Origin: an uncultured Lentisphaerota bacterium
GTDB taxonomy: Bacteria; Verrucomicrobiota; Kiritimatiellia; CAIQIC01
NCBI GenBank assembly: GCA_903912445.1
Contig: CAIWHP010000140.1
Span: 1-39,897, forward strand
DNA length: 39,897 bases
Direction of reading: 5' to 3'
This document shows, one piece after another, positions 24,008 through 32,282 of this stretch (position 1 is the first letter of the stretch; the number at the start of each line of letters is the position of its first letter). The position numbers were made by a program, and so were the translations under genes. The notes under the pieces are model-generated. The model was not told where the DNA came from, did no database searches, and was given only the letters and a program-made list of their open reading frames with translations.

Positions 24008-25777
24008 TCAGGCTGATGGCGCCAGCCCTTTGAGTTGTGCCAGCGCCGCACCGATTTCTGATCCACAGGCTTCGATAGCTGTGATGATTTCCGACGGAGT
24101 GCGTTTATCCTCTTCGATTTTGACGTTCGGATTTACCGCTTTGAGATCGAAGACCGCGTCTTCAATAGCTTGTGCCTTGCTGGCCCACTCGCGCTCTTCC
24201 TTGGAAAGTGCGGCAATCTTTTCCTGGGTAGTTGCGATGGCGGCCGCATCACGCGGGCTGGCTTGTTTCAGTTTGGCAAGCTGATCCTTCCACTGGTTGG
24301 CTTCCTGCCTACGGATGAGCGCCTCTTTCTTGAACGGAGCGGCTTCAACTGTCGCCTTCGCTTTGCGCGCGTTGATATCCATCGTCCAGCTGTGGGCACT
24401 GTCGCCATGGGTGGGCAGCAGGCGGAAAAATTCGTCGAACCTATCCAAGGTGAAGGGCGTCTTCTTGCCCACCTTGATATCCGATAAATCGTAGTACCAT
24501 ATTTTTTTTGTGCTTTGGCCCTTCGTGAAGAACAGCAGGTTGGTCTTCACACCGGCGCCCGCATTGGTGAACACGCCGCCGGGCAGGCTCAGAATACACC
24601 AGAGATTGCAATCGTTGAGCAACTTGCGCTTCGTCTGCACAAAGGCGGTTTCGTTGGTGCGGAACAACACGCCTTCATCCATCACCACGGCGGCACGGCC
24701 GCCCTCGGGCCGCAACACGTTGATGATTTCTTGCAGGAAAAGCATCTGGGTCGCGCCGGTCTTGAACACATAATTCGTCTGTGCTTCCGGCCCCTCTTTA
24801 CCGCCAAAGGGCGGATTGGTGAGGACCACGTCAAAGACGGCAGGGGCATCCTGCCAGAGGCCGTCATATACCGTCTTTCGGGTCAGGGTGTTGCCGTGCC
24901 AGATGTGCGGCGCATCAATGCCATGCAGCATCAGGTTCGCCAGACCGATGGGATAGATCAGGTTTTCCTTCTCGCGTCCGAAGAAGGTCCGGTGCTTCAA
25001 GGTGTCGAGGTCTTCCGGCGTATTGACCTTGGCGTTGTTTTCGCCCGCCATGAATTCATAGGCTTGCGCGAGAAACCCGCCCGTGCCGCAGCAGGGATCG
25101 TAGACCGTCTCGCCCACCTGCGGGTCGATCGCCCGTGCCATGGCGCGGATGATCTCGCGGGGCGTAAAGAACTGGCCGCCATCGTTGTTCTTCTCACCCA
25201 TCTTGAGCAACAGGCCCTCGTAGACCTGCGAGATGGCAAAAACATGGGTCGTATCGATCGCATCGGAACGCAGCTCGTGAATCTTGTCGAGCACGTCGCA
25301 GAAATTCTTCTCGGTGTCGATGCGTACTCGTTCGACGCTGGAGATGATCTCCGAAATAACCTTCTGTTTCGGCGTCGCATTCGGTTTCTTCTCCAGCTTC
25401 TTGAGATAGGGCAATAGCTCGCCATTGACGAAGGTAAAGAACTCGCCCAGCGTGCCCTTTTGCAGTTTCTGCCGCATTGCGCCTGCGGGCGCCGCCCAAT
25501 CCTGCCAGCGGTAGGGCGCTTTCAGTGACGGTGTGAACTCATCGCCCACCGCTTCGGCGCGTTCCAGTTCCTGCATTTCCTGATAATCGAGGATGCGGAG
25601 GAAAAGAATCCACGTCAACTCCGGCACATAATGCATGGCGCCCGCGCAGTTCGAACGGCGCATGATGTCGCAGATGGACTTGATGGCCGCATTCACCGAT
25701 TGCGGCCCGGCGAGTTTCTTGCCCTTGGCCTCCTTCACGCGCGGCGGCTTTGTCAGTCCTGATTTTTTAATTTTCAT
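24008..25777 (-). CDS. hsdM: Type I restriction-modification methyltransferase subunit HsdM
   Basis: 589 residues. The N-terminal helical domain (SICDIMRRSNCAGAMHYVPE, about 35-54) is followed by the N6-adenine methyltransferase core with SAM motif YDPCCGTGGFLA (226-237) and catalytic NPPFGG (321-326). The C-terminal segment has coiled-coil helices for HsdS contact. HsdM methylates the target adenine and forms M2S/R2M2S complexes. The ATG at 25777 gives the usual start MKIKKSGLTKPPRVKEAKGK; an ATG at 25828 would overlap the PIN gene. It is separated from hsdS by the Xre-ImmA and PIN genes, and follows the PIN stop by about 19 bp. Codon and base composition are less GC-rich than the secretion operon, consistent with acquisition. 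Confidence 0.93.
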   Translation of the reverse strand: MKIKKSGLTKPPRVKEAKGKKLAGPQSVNAAIKSICDIMRRSNCAGAMHYVPELTWILFLRILDYQEMQELERAEAVGDEFTPSLKAPYRWQDWAAPAGAMRQKLQKGTLGEFFTFVNGELLPYLKKLEKKPNATPKQKVISEIISSVERVRIDTEKNFCDVLDKIHELRSDAIDTTHVFAISQVYEGLLLKMGEKNNDGGQFFTPREIIRAMARAIDPQVGETVYDPCCGTGGFLAQAYEFMAGENNAKVNTPEDLDTLKHRTFFGREKENLIYPIGLANLMLHGIDAPHIWHGNTLTRKTVYDGLWQDAPAVFDVVLTNPPFGGKEGPEAQTNYVFKTGATQMLFLQEIINVLRPEGGRAAVVMDEGVLFRTNETAFVQTKRKLLNDCNLWCILSLPGGVFTNAGAGVKTNLLFFTKGQSTKKIWYYDLSDIKVGKKTPFTLDRFDEFFRLLPTHGDSAHSWTMDINARKAKATVEAAPFKKEALIRRQEANQWKDQLAKLKQASPRDAAAIATTQEKIAALSKEEREWASKAQAIEDAVFDLKAVNPNVKIEEDKRTPSEIITAIEACGSEIGAALAQLKGLAPSA

Positions 25778-25796
25778 GGCAAGGAGAACCAAGCGG

Positions 25797-26333
25797 TCAG
25801 ATTTTCTTGAGTGCTTCGAGTAAAACATCGAGTTCTTGCGCCGTGAGTTGGCGCCATCTTTTCAAACGGGAGGCACATTCCTCGGGCGGCAGACGGGCCC
25901 CGTTCTTGAGCATGGCCTCCAGCGCGTCGGCTAATTGCACCGCGGGCAGGTGCTGGGCTTCCAGCTGATCCAGCAGCCAGAGCACGCCGTGTACTTCCAC
26001 GCCCTCTTTCACTGCAGCAGCGCGCAAGTCGCCATCGCCGGAAAGCAGGATGGTGTGTGGACGTTTGGCCAGCACCAGGGCGAACAGATCGCCGGTCGAT
26101 AACTTCTGGTAGGCCGGCTTCAACTTGGCGACCGCGCTGACTTCGTCGCCCGTCGCGGAGGCGATGGCCATGCCCGCCTGCTCAAAGACCTCACGCGGCG
26201 GTCGTTTGAGCTCGGTGGCTGCAACGACATCCGGAATGACCCACCGCAAGCCGGGCAGATACAAATGCGGCAACAAGCGGCCATGCCAGATGTCCAGACA
26301 GATACAGGCATCGGTTATGGCTGTGGTGGGCAT
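25797..26333 (-). CDS. PIN-domain protein, probable toxin of a toxin-antitoxin-like pair
   Basis: 178 residues. The N-terminal MPTTAITDACICLDIWHGR places an acidic residue where PIN nucleases have one. STGDLFALVLAKRPHTILLSGDGDLRAAA carries the central and C-terminal acidic positions (shown in parts: TGDLFALVLAKR and LLSGDGDLRAAA). PIN toxins are Mg-dependent RNases. The remaining C-terminal ~40 residues (ECASRLKRWRQLTAQELDVL) are helical, perhaps for regulator binding. It starts 8 bp after the Xre-ImmA gene, and Xre-ImmA/PIN neighbours recur in bacteria. It could instead be a non-toxic PIN nuclease of the restriction island. Confidence 0.72.
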   Translation of the reverse strand: MPTTAITDACICLDIWHGRLLPHLYLPGLRWVIPDVVAATELKRPPREVFEQAGMAIASATGDEVSAVAKLKPAYQKLSTGDLFALVLAKRPHTILLSGDGDLRAAAVKEGVEVHGVLWLLDQLEAQHLPAVQLADALEAMLKNGARLPPEECASRLKRWRQLTAQELDVLLEALKKI

Positions 26334-26341
26334 AACGATAC

Positions 26342-27382
26342 TCAGCCGGTGGAGACCTTGCGGAGTTCATCCACGTCCAGACCGGACAGTTCCGCGCCGC
26401 GCGTGGGGGCAATCAGTTTTTCGGCGACCGCTTGAATGGCGAGCCGTTGCAAGCCCTCGGATTTCTCTTCCCGCACCTGATCGCCTGGCTCTAGCGGGTA
26501 GGCCTGTTGACAACGGAAGAAAGTGAACCACCACTTGGCTTGGCTGTCGGTGATGATGCCCAGGTCTTTGGCGCGATAGACCCATTGCTGCATGCTCATT
26601 CCGTATTTGTGCTTCAGTTGCTCCAGTTCCTGTAGCGTCAGCCGCTGCCGATGCGGGGAGAGTTCCCGCCGGGCGGTCTCGTCGGGCACCAGAAAGGCGC
26701 CGGAAAAACGCCGGGCGGCTTTTTCCGGATCGACGCTGGGGGCCACGTCCATCACCAGATGGCCCAACTCGTGGGCCAGGTTGGACCGCTGGCGGTCGCC
26801 CGGCCGGCCGGACTTCACGACCACGACCGGAATCCGCTCGTTCGCCCAGCAGGCAAAACCATCGAAGCCCTCCTCCGCGCCGGTCCACGTGACCACCTTG
26901 ACGCCGGCATCCTCGAGCAGTTCGGACAGGTTTTCGATGGCATCCTCGCCGATATTCAGCGCGCGCCGCGTGGCCTTGGCCACCGCCTCGACATCTTCCA
27001 GCCTGGCCACACGGTTGTGGGTCGGCTTGTGGAAGTGCGCAAAGCGCTCCGGAGTGAAGAGCGACTCCAGTTCCATCCGGCGTTCGATCTGTTCCTTGGC
27101 CTGGGCGCAGATCGTGCCAAGTTGGCGGGCACCCACCCGGGTCCGCTTGCGGCAGGCCAGTTGCCCCAGCGTCACCTGGGTGGCCGCCTCGCGGAAAAAG
27201 AAGTCCAGCGATACCCCGAGGGCCCCCGCCAGTGCGAGCAGCACATCCGAGCCGGGTACGGCCTGGTTCTTCTCGTATTTGTGCAGGGCCTGGCGGGTCA
27301 CGATCCGGTGCACCTGCTCCGCCAGCCCGTCCAACGACCATCCCCGCGCCTTGCGCGCCTGCTGAATCCGTAGCCCGATCAT
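26342..27382 (-). CDS. Xre-family HTH regulator fused to ImmA/IrrE (M78) metallopeptidase
   Basis: 346 residues. Residues 1-62 form an Xre helix-turn-helix (RIQQARKARGWSLDGLAEQV, LHKYEKNQAVPGSDVLL). After a helical linker comes an M78 ImmA/IrrE peptidase domain with zinc motif HELGH (204-208) in SNLAHELGHLVMD and a downstream Glu/Asp-rich helix region. In ImmA-type systems this enzyme cleaves a repressor or antitoxin; here both functions sit in one chain, as in many COG2856 regulators next to PIN genes. The ATG at 27382 has AAAGGGG six bases upstream. A palindromic promoter lies directly before it, so self-control is likely. It precedes the PIN and hsdM genes on the same transcript. Confidence 0.88.
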   Translation of the reverse strand: MIGLRIQQARKARGWSLDGLAEQVHRIVTRQALHKYEKNQAVPGSDVLLALAGALGVSLDFFFREAATQVTLGQLACRKRTRVGARQLGTICAQAKEQIERRMELESLFTPERFAHFHKPTHNRVARLEDVEAVAKATRRALNIGEDAIENLSELLEDAGVKVVTWTGAEEGFDGFACWANERIPVVVVKSGRPGDRQRSNLAHELGHLVMDVAPSVDPEKAARRFSGAFLVPDETARRELSPHRQRLTLQELEQLKHKYGMSMQQWVYRAKDLGIITDSQAKWWFTFFRCQQAYPLEPGDQVREEKSEGLQRLAIQAVAEKLIAPTRGAELSGLDVDELRKVSTG

Positions 27383-27405
27383 GTTTTGCCCCTTTCGGCT
27401 TTACG

Positions 27406-27441
27406 GTTGACACGTTAGTTAATTATTACGTGTTTGTCAAC
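27406..27441 (-). promoter_or_regulatory. Promoter embedded in an operator-like palindrome before the Xre-ImmA gene
   Basis: Minus strand: TTGACA (27435-27440), 17-bp spacer, TAACGT (27412-27417). The arms GTTGACA...ACACGT and ACGTGTCAAC form an imperfect inverted repeat covering both elements. This is what a self-repressing Xre regulator would bind. Transcription from here would reach the PIN and hsdM genes but not hsdS. Confidence 0.7.
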
Positions 27442-27455
27442 TTAGCGGTTACCCG

Positions 27456-28637
27456 CTAGATCGTGCCGGCAAACGCCTGCCGCAGCAGCGCGGCGGGCAG
27501 CTTCTCGATATCGGCGAGCTGCGCCCCTGCCGCTTTCTGAATGGCAGGAATGGCAGCGAGGCAGGCGGACGCTTTTTGTTGTGCGGAAAAATCTGGCAGC
27601 TGCACAACGCCTTCTGCCAGCCGGGTAAAAAGCATCCTCTCGCGGACCGCCCCGCGCGACAGGGACAAAACCAAGGCCGCACCGGCGTGAGAACGAAACC
27701 AATAGTAAAACCAGCGCGTGTCGAGGAGACCGGGGCGACCTTTGACGGCGACATAGTCCGGGCTCGTAATGCCCGCCTGATCGCCGTCATCAACGAGCGC
27801 TATGGAACCGAGCAGAATACGCATGGGGTTATAAAAGACGGTCTGTGGATCAACCAGCTTGTAGCGTTCTGGTTGTTTGCCGACAGGTTCTCTGGCAAGT
27901 GCGAGGCCTGTACGTGTCGCGCCAAGGACAGGATATTTTTTCCACGTCGGCCCGACGCCCGCTTTGATTTGGATAAGAGCCTCCCTCAAGGGCACGGCTT
28001 TGGTTTTACAGCACGAAACGCTTTTGCGGATGAGCGCGTTGGCCAGAGCGGTGGCGTCGTCCATTTGTTTTTCTGCGCCGGCGCGGGCTTTTTCGACGGT
28101 GGCCATCTGCGCCTGCAAGCTTGCGGCGATCCACCGCTGCTCCGCCAGCGGTGGCAGCGGAATTTCAAAATTTTCGATCAGGGCTTTCGTGAGGGCCTGT
28201 CGGGTTGCTCCAGCCTGTGAACTTAGGATTTCACGCTGAAAGGAGGGTTGCGAAATGTAGAACATCAGAAAGTATGGATCAATTGTCCCGTCCATCCTGA
28301 TGACGCTGACGTGCTGATTGACGTTCGCTGGGCACATTTCGTCCGGCACAACACAAATGCGACCGATGGATGCACCGGTAATATTGAGCAAAACGTCGCC
28401 GCATTGCACGCGAGAGGATTCCATATCGGCATCGATTTTGGGCGAAATAAAAGCGAGGCCATCACGCGTGAACCCGTGCATCAAAACATTCTGACTCCGG
28501 ATGAGCGGAATGCCTTTCTGGCGATAGACGGTGTGCCCGCCGGAGGGCGTGACACCACTGCCGATTTTCATGACGTGATCGCGCAGTTTCACCCATCGCC
28601 ATCCAGCGGGCAGCGGTTTTTCCAGCGGTCCTATCAT
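27456..28637 (-). CDS. hsdS: Type I restriction-modification specificity subunit HsdS
   Basis: 393 residues with two target-recognition domains. The first starts PAGWRWVKLRDHVMKIGSG (about 10-28) and reaches about 165, ending ENFEIPLPPLAEQRWIAASL. The central coiled coil holds QMATVEKARAGAEKQMDD. The second TRD spans about 205-340, and a second coiled coil with LPDFSAQQKASACLAAI ends the protein. Each TRD reads one half of a bipartite DNA site; the site itself cannot be read from sequence. It begins one base after the nuclease gene and ends about 15 bp before the regulator's palindromic promoter. Its separation from hsdM is atypical. Confidence 0.9.
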   Translation of the reverse strand: MIGPLEKPLPAGWRWVKLRDHVMKIGSGVTPSGGHTVYRQKGIPLIRSQNVLMHGFTRDGLAFISPKIDADMESSRVQCGDVLLNITGASIGRICVVPDEMCPANVNQHVSVIRMDGTIDPYFLMFYISQPSFQREILSSQAGATRQALTKALIENFEIPLPPLAEQRWIAASLQAQMATVEKARAGAEKQMDDATALANALIRKSVSCCKTKAVPLREALIQIKAGVGPTWKKYPVLGATRTGLALAREPVGKQPERYKLVDPQTVFYNPMRILLGSIALVDDGDQAGITSPDYVAVKGRPGLLDTRWFYYWFRSHAGAALVLSLSRGAVRERMLFTRLAEGVVQLPDFSAQQKASACLAAIPAIQKAAGAQLADIEKLPAALLRQAFAGTI

Positions 28638-28638
28638 C

Positions 28639-29553
28639 TTACGATCCCTGATATGCGCGGTCGATCAGCGGTTGGGCTTTGAGCAATGCCTGTTTGGAGT
28701 CGATCCAGACTTCGAGGTCCCCGGTGGCCCAGTGTCCGATCTTGCTCACGTCGCGGAGGAAGCCGTCATCTCGCGGCACGGTGCCTGGATCAAGCTTGAG
28801 ATAGAGGTTGAGCCCTTTCTTGGACGGCACGATGCCCGCGAAGTTCTTGATGCGGCGGTAGGCCATGTAGAGTTTGCGCTGCCGGGTCTGGACGTCGTCG
28901 CCCAGCGCCATGATGTAGGCGTGCAATGCGTCGTAAAGGTCGTGTAGCGGGGTGTCGAGATCCTTCAGCGTCGTGAGGAAGTTCTTGTCATAGCTCTTGG
29001 CGGCCGCCTTGGGCTTGCCGGGTTCCTCGTCCTCGCCGAGTTCTTCCGCGCTGGTGCGGTGGACCAGTTCGAGGGCGAGCAGTTCCGCCCCGAACCGGCG
29101 GTAGCGCAAGAGGTCGATGTTGCGGTTGATCTGCCGCACGGCGTGGACATCGTACTTGGTGAAATCGGCGGCGATGCAGATCAGGCGCGGTGCGGCCCAG
29201 TCGATGGCATCCGCGACCGCCTTTCCGAAGCGTTCGATGATCAGCAGTTGAAACTCGGCTTTGTGGTCGAGCAGCCAGTCGAGATAGAAAAGTCCCTGGT
29301 TGATGACGTTCTCGTTGACCGTGCGCTTGTATTCGATGATGACGGGGCAGTCGTTTTCATCGATACCGAGCGTGTCGATGCGCCCGCCGTGGTGCTTGCC
29401 GGTGGGATGTTCGGACGCGAGAAACCGTACGCCCAGCAGGGTTTCGAGGTTCGCCTCCATCAGGTTTTGCAGGGATTTTTCCAGCCCTTCGGCTGCGCCG
29501 GTAATCTCCTGTGCTTTGCCGGCCGCGAGCTTGAACAAACGGATGTCACTCAT
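28639..29553 (-). CDS. PD-(D/E)XK nuclease-like protein with DUF5655-type C-terminus
   Basis: 304 residues. The N-terminal half contains RIDTLGIDENDCPVIIEYKR (about 59-78), the D...ExK arrangement of PD-(D/E)XK nucleases such as NucS/DUF91-like proteins. A Glu/Lys-rich linker (about 180-200) leads to a C-terminal domain with YRRIKNFAGIVPSKKGLNLY and IGHWATGDLEVWI, the DUF5655 type. Relatives occur within type I restriction loci, but their role is unclear; a DNA-end or modified-DNA nuclease is the best guess. The ATG at 29553 (MSDIRLFKL) is preferred; the frame is open to about 29628 but upstream residues come from a palindromic repeat. It lies between hsdR and hsdS, one base from hsdS, and is probably co-translated. 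Confidence 0.78.
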   Translation of the reverse strand: MSDIRLFKLAAGKAQEITGAAEGLEKSLQNLMEANLETLLGVRFLASEHPTGKHHGGRIDTLGIDENDCPVIIEYKRTVNENVINQGLFYLDWLLDHKAEFQLLIIERFGKAVADAIDWAAPRLICIAADFTKYDVHAVRQINRNIDLLRYRRFGAELLALELVHRTSAEELGEDEEPGKPKAAAKSYDKNFLTTLKDLDTPLHDLYDALHAYIMALGDDVQTRQRKLYMAYRRIKNFAGIVPSKKGLNLYLKLDPGTVPRDDGFLRDVSKIGHWATGDLEVWIDSKQALLKAQPLIDRAYQGS

Positions 29554-29590
29554 GCTTTCGATCCTCCAAAAGGGGCGGATGGCTGGCTTG

Positions 29591-29637
29591 TTTCCAAGGG
29601 TTGGAAACCCACCAGGCTGACTTTCCAAGGCTTGGAA
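29591..29637. repeat. Dispersed TTCCAA-type palindrome, copy c (two modules)
   Basis: TTTCCAAGGGTTGGAAA (29591-29607) and TTTCCAAGGCTTGGAA (29622-29637) sit in the 102-bp gap between hsdR and the nuclease gene. The spacer starts CCCACC, as in copy d at 38389. Confidence 0.75.
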
Positions 29638-29655
29638 CTGTTAAACGGGGTGTTT

Positions 29656-32007
29656 TCATGCGGCGAAAAGCCGTTGTTTGGTGTCGCGAAGAATATCGGC
29701 AGGCTTGCCGAGCGGGCGCAACGCGGCGAGGCCGCCGGCGGCGATGACCTCGGGCATCTGGAAAATCTTGGTGCTCTCCAGCGCATCGGTGCCGGTGCGG
29801 CCGAATTGACCGACGAGCGCGGCCAGTGTGGCGGAGGCGGATGGCGGCAGACCGGCCAGCCAGCCGGCGTGTTTATAGGTGAAGGCGTCGGCGCGCAGCG
29901 CGCGGGTCTTGGGGTCCAGCCCGTAGCCGAGTTCGGCGAGCACATCGTAGAGATCGTAGGCGTTCATCTCGGTGACGGCGCGGATGAGGATGGGCGATTT
30001 GCCGGCATCCGGCAGGCGGCCCATCAACTCGCGTCGCTCCGTGGGCGTGATCCAGCGCTCCCGGAATTGACCGAGTGTCGCGGCCTCGGCGACAAGCTTG
30101 GCGGCAATGCGTTCCTTGTATTCCTCGACGGAAACCGGCATGGCCTTGCCATCCACATTGGCCAGGATGAACCGTCCCATGTCGTTCACCACCACCTTGA
30201 AGCCCCGGACAAGGATCGGGGGCGGCAGGCCAGGGCCGTCGCCGCCTTCGCTGCCCTCGCGCGGCGGTTTTACGAGCAGATCGGCGCCGAACAGGTCGGT
30301 GGCGCCGGTGTAGTCGTAGATGGTGAACATCAGTTTCCCGGTGGCCGGGTCCAGCCGGGTGCCGCGTCCAACCATCTGGTTGAACGCGATCGGCGAGCGG
30401 ACGTATTTGAAGAAACCGATATTGCGCAAGCAGGGCACGTCCACCCCGGTCGTGAGCAGGTCCACGGTGCAGGCGATGAAATGACTCTTGCTGGAGCCGC
30501 GCAGCTCTGCGAGCTGGTCGCTGCCGCCTGCGGCCGTGCATTTGAAGGCGAAAGCTTCGGCCGGTTCCCGTTTCTCGCTGCCGCACCAATGCGCATAGAG
30601 ATTGTTGAGCGTCGCGGCGACTTCATCGGCATGGCGGTCGCGGGCGCAGAAAAGGATGGTCTTCTGCTCGGGCTGGCGGTCCTTCTGCAAGTCGGCGAAC
30701 AAATCGGCGCACATCGCCAGCACGCGATCTGGCAACAGGATGCGATCCTCGAAGCTGGTCTTCTCGTAACGCTCTTTCAGGTCGGCGATGGAAATCGGTC
30801 TTCCGGTGATGGCATTGACGGGGTTGCGGGCGACGATGTCTGCGAGCGTGATACCGGTCGCGTCGAGATTGACACGGCCTTTCTGGATATCGCTGGCGGC
30901 GAGGTAGCCATCTTCCATGCCCTGGGTCATGGAGTAGTCATAGACCTGCTCGCCGAAATATTTGACGTTGTTGGCGGTGATCTTGGCATCCTCGGCGGCT
31001 TCCGTGGAGCCGGCGGGTATTTTGAATTCGCGCGGCGTTGCCGTCAGCCCCACCTGGACCGCCTCTTTGTTGCGGGTCAGGACGGTCGACCAGCTGCCCC
31101 AGGCGGAACGGTGGCATTCATCGATGATGATGTGGCTGAAGTAGTTTTCGGGATAATGCTTGAGCAGGAAGTTCGCGTCGGCCTCGTCGGTATCCACCTC
31201 GAGCGTCTGGTAGGTGGCGACGATGACACGGGCGTTCATCTGCGGCTCGCCGGTGCTGACCGGCGCGGCATCGTTGCCGAAGACATTTTGCAGTGCGCCG
31301 AGCCCTTGTGTGCGGAGCTCGTCGCGGTCGCAGATGAACAAGGCGCGCCGTAACTGGCCGGCATCGGCGATCTTCTTCAACAATTGCACTGCGATGAAGG
31401 TTTTCCCTGAACCGGTGGCCAGCGCAAGCAAAGCCCGCTTGGGTTGCCGGGTGTTTGCACATTGCGCCACTTTTTCGAGCACGGCGCGGATGGCGGCATC
31501 CTGATAATAACGCCGCGTGGCCTCGCCCCCGGTATAGGTCATGAGCAGGGGCTTGGCCGCCGCACTGGTGAGGCTGAAGCCCTTGAGCGTCTCATAGCGC
31601 CCGCGCAATTCCTCGGGTGTGGGAAATTCCGCCATCGGCCGCGGGTCACTGGTGAGCTTCGTCGTGCCGTCGAATTCCACGAATTGATGGCCATTGCAGG
31701 AGTAAACGTACGAGACGTTGTGGCATTTGCTCTTGGCGTAGACTTTCGCTTGTTCCAAGCCATGATGGGGCGGCAGATGTTCAGCTTTTGCCTCGATCAG
31801 CGCGAGCGCGAGCGGTTGCAACTCGGCGCCTACGACACACCGCAAGACGTAGTCCATCCGGCCGCGGGCCTGCCGGCGTGGTTTCCCATCAATGACAAAT
31901 ACCGTGCCCGCGGTTTCCTCGCGTTTGATATGCGCCTCGGTCCAGCCCCGCTGGTGCAGGACGGGATCGATCAGCTTCGCCCGCGTATCTGCTTCATTCA
32001 ATGACAT
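29656..32007 (-). CDS. hsdR: Type I restriction endonuclease subunit HsdR
   Basis: 783 residues. The N-terminal PD-(D/E)XK nuclease carries ARGRMDYVLRC (Asp52) and LALIEAKAE (Glu72, Lys74). The superfamily 2 translocase has Walker A ALATGSGKTF (196-204), DECH (296-299), GLTATP, and motif VI FNQMVGRGTRLDP. A C-terminal helical region contacts HsdM. It cuts unmodified DNA after ATP-driven translocation. The ATG at 32007 gives the family start MSLNEADTRAKLIDPVL; residues read from further upstream look non-coding. Length is slightly under the usual 800-1000. It is the first gene of the same-strand island. Base composition is more moderate than that of the secretion operon. Confidence 0.93.
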   Translation of the reverse strand: MSLNEADTRAKLIDPVLHQRGWTEAHIKREETAGTVFVIDGKPRRQARGRMDYVLRCVVGAELQPLALALIEAKAEHLPPHHGLEQAKVYAKSKCHNVSYVYSCNGHQFVEFDGTTKLTSDPRPMAEFPTPEELRGRYETLKGFSLTSAAAKPLLMTYTGGEATRRYYQDAAIRAVLEKVAQCANTRQPKRALLALATGSGKTFIAVQLLKKIADAGQLRRALFICDRDELRTQGLGALQNVFGNDAAPVSTGEPQMNARVIVATYQTLEVDTDEADANFLLKHYPENYFSHIIIDECHRSAWGSWSTVLTRNKEAVQVGLTATPREFKIPAGSTEAAEDAKITANNVKYFGEQVYDYSMTQGMEDGYLAASDIQKGRVNLDATGITLADIVARNPVNAITGRPISIADLKERYEKTSFEDRILLPDRVLAMCADLFADLQKDRQPEQKTILFCARDRHADEVAATLNNLYAHWCGSEKREPAEAFAFKCTAAGGSDQLAELRGSSKSHFIACTVDLLTTGVDVPCLRNIGFFKYVRSPIAFNQMVGRGTRLDPATGKLMFTIYDYTGATDLFGADLLVKPPREGSEGGDGPGLPPPILVRGFKVVVNDMGRFILANVDGKAMPVSVEEYKERIAAKLVAEAATLGQFRERWITPTERRELMGRLPDAGKSPILIRAVTEMNAYDLYDVLAELGYGLDPKTRALRADAFTYKHAGWLAGLPPSASATLAALVGQFGRTGTDALESTKIFQMPEVIAAGGLAALRPLGKPADILRDTKQRLFAA

Positions 32008-32228
32008 ACGCGCCGAAGGCGGCTGTTCCTCTGCTTTGAGTGCGGTTCGTCGCCACTGATAGAAATTCGCTGACTCCACTCCTTTTTTATCGCACAAAAC
32101 ATAGAATGATCTTCGCAATAGAAAGCGGATACACAAGCTTTTTTACTGCGCGATTATTGAGCCCGGAGAGCCGGTCGTGGCGAGTCCCTTCCATCAGTGC
32201 CGTTACAGGCCAGTTTCAACGAAAAGTA

Positions 32229-32278
32229 CGGACACGAACCTTTCTGCCTGACCGGATTCGTGGACTCAATCGTGTCCG
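32229..32278. repeat. Inverted repeat between the double FAD oxidoreductase and hsdR
   Basis: CGGACACGA (32229-32237) and TCGTGTCCG (32270-32278) are perfect 9-base inverted arms with 32 bases between. The right arm lies 4 bases past the stop of the oxidoreductase gene, so a termination or junction role is possible; there is no T-run. The rest of 32008-32228 holds no gene I can support; a run CTTTTTTATCG precedes hsdR but gives no convincing promoter. Confidence 0.45.
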
Positions 32279-32282
32279 CGCG

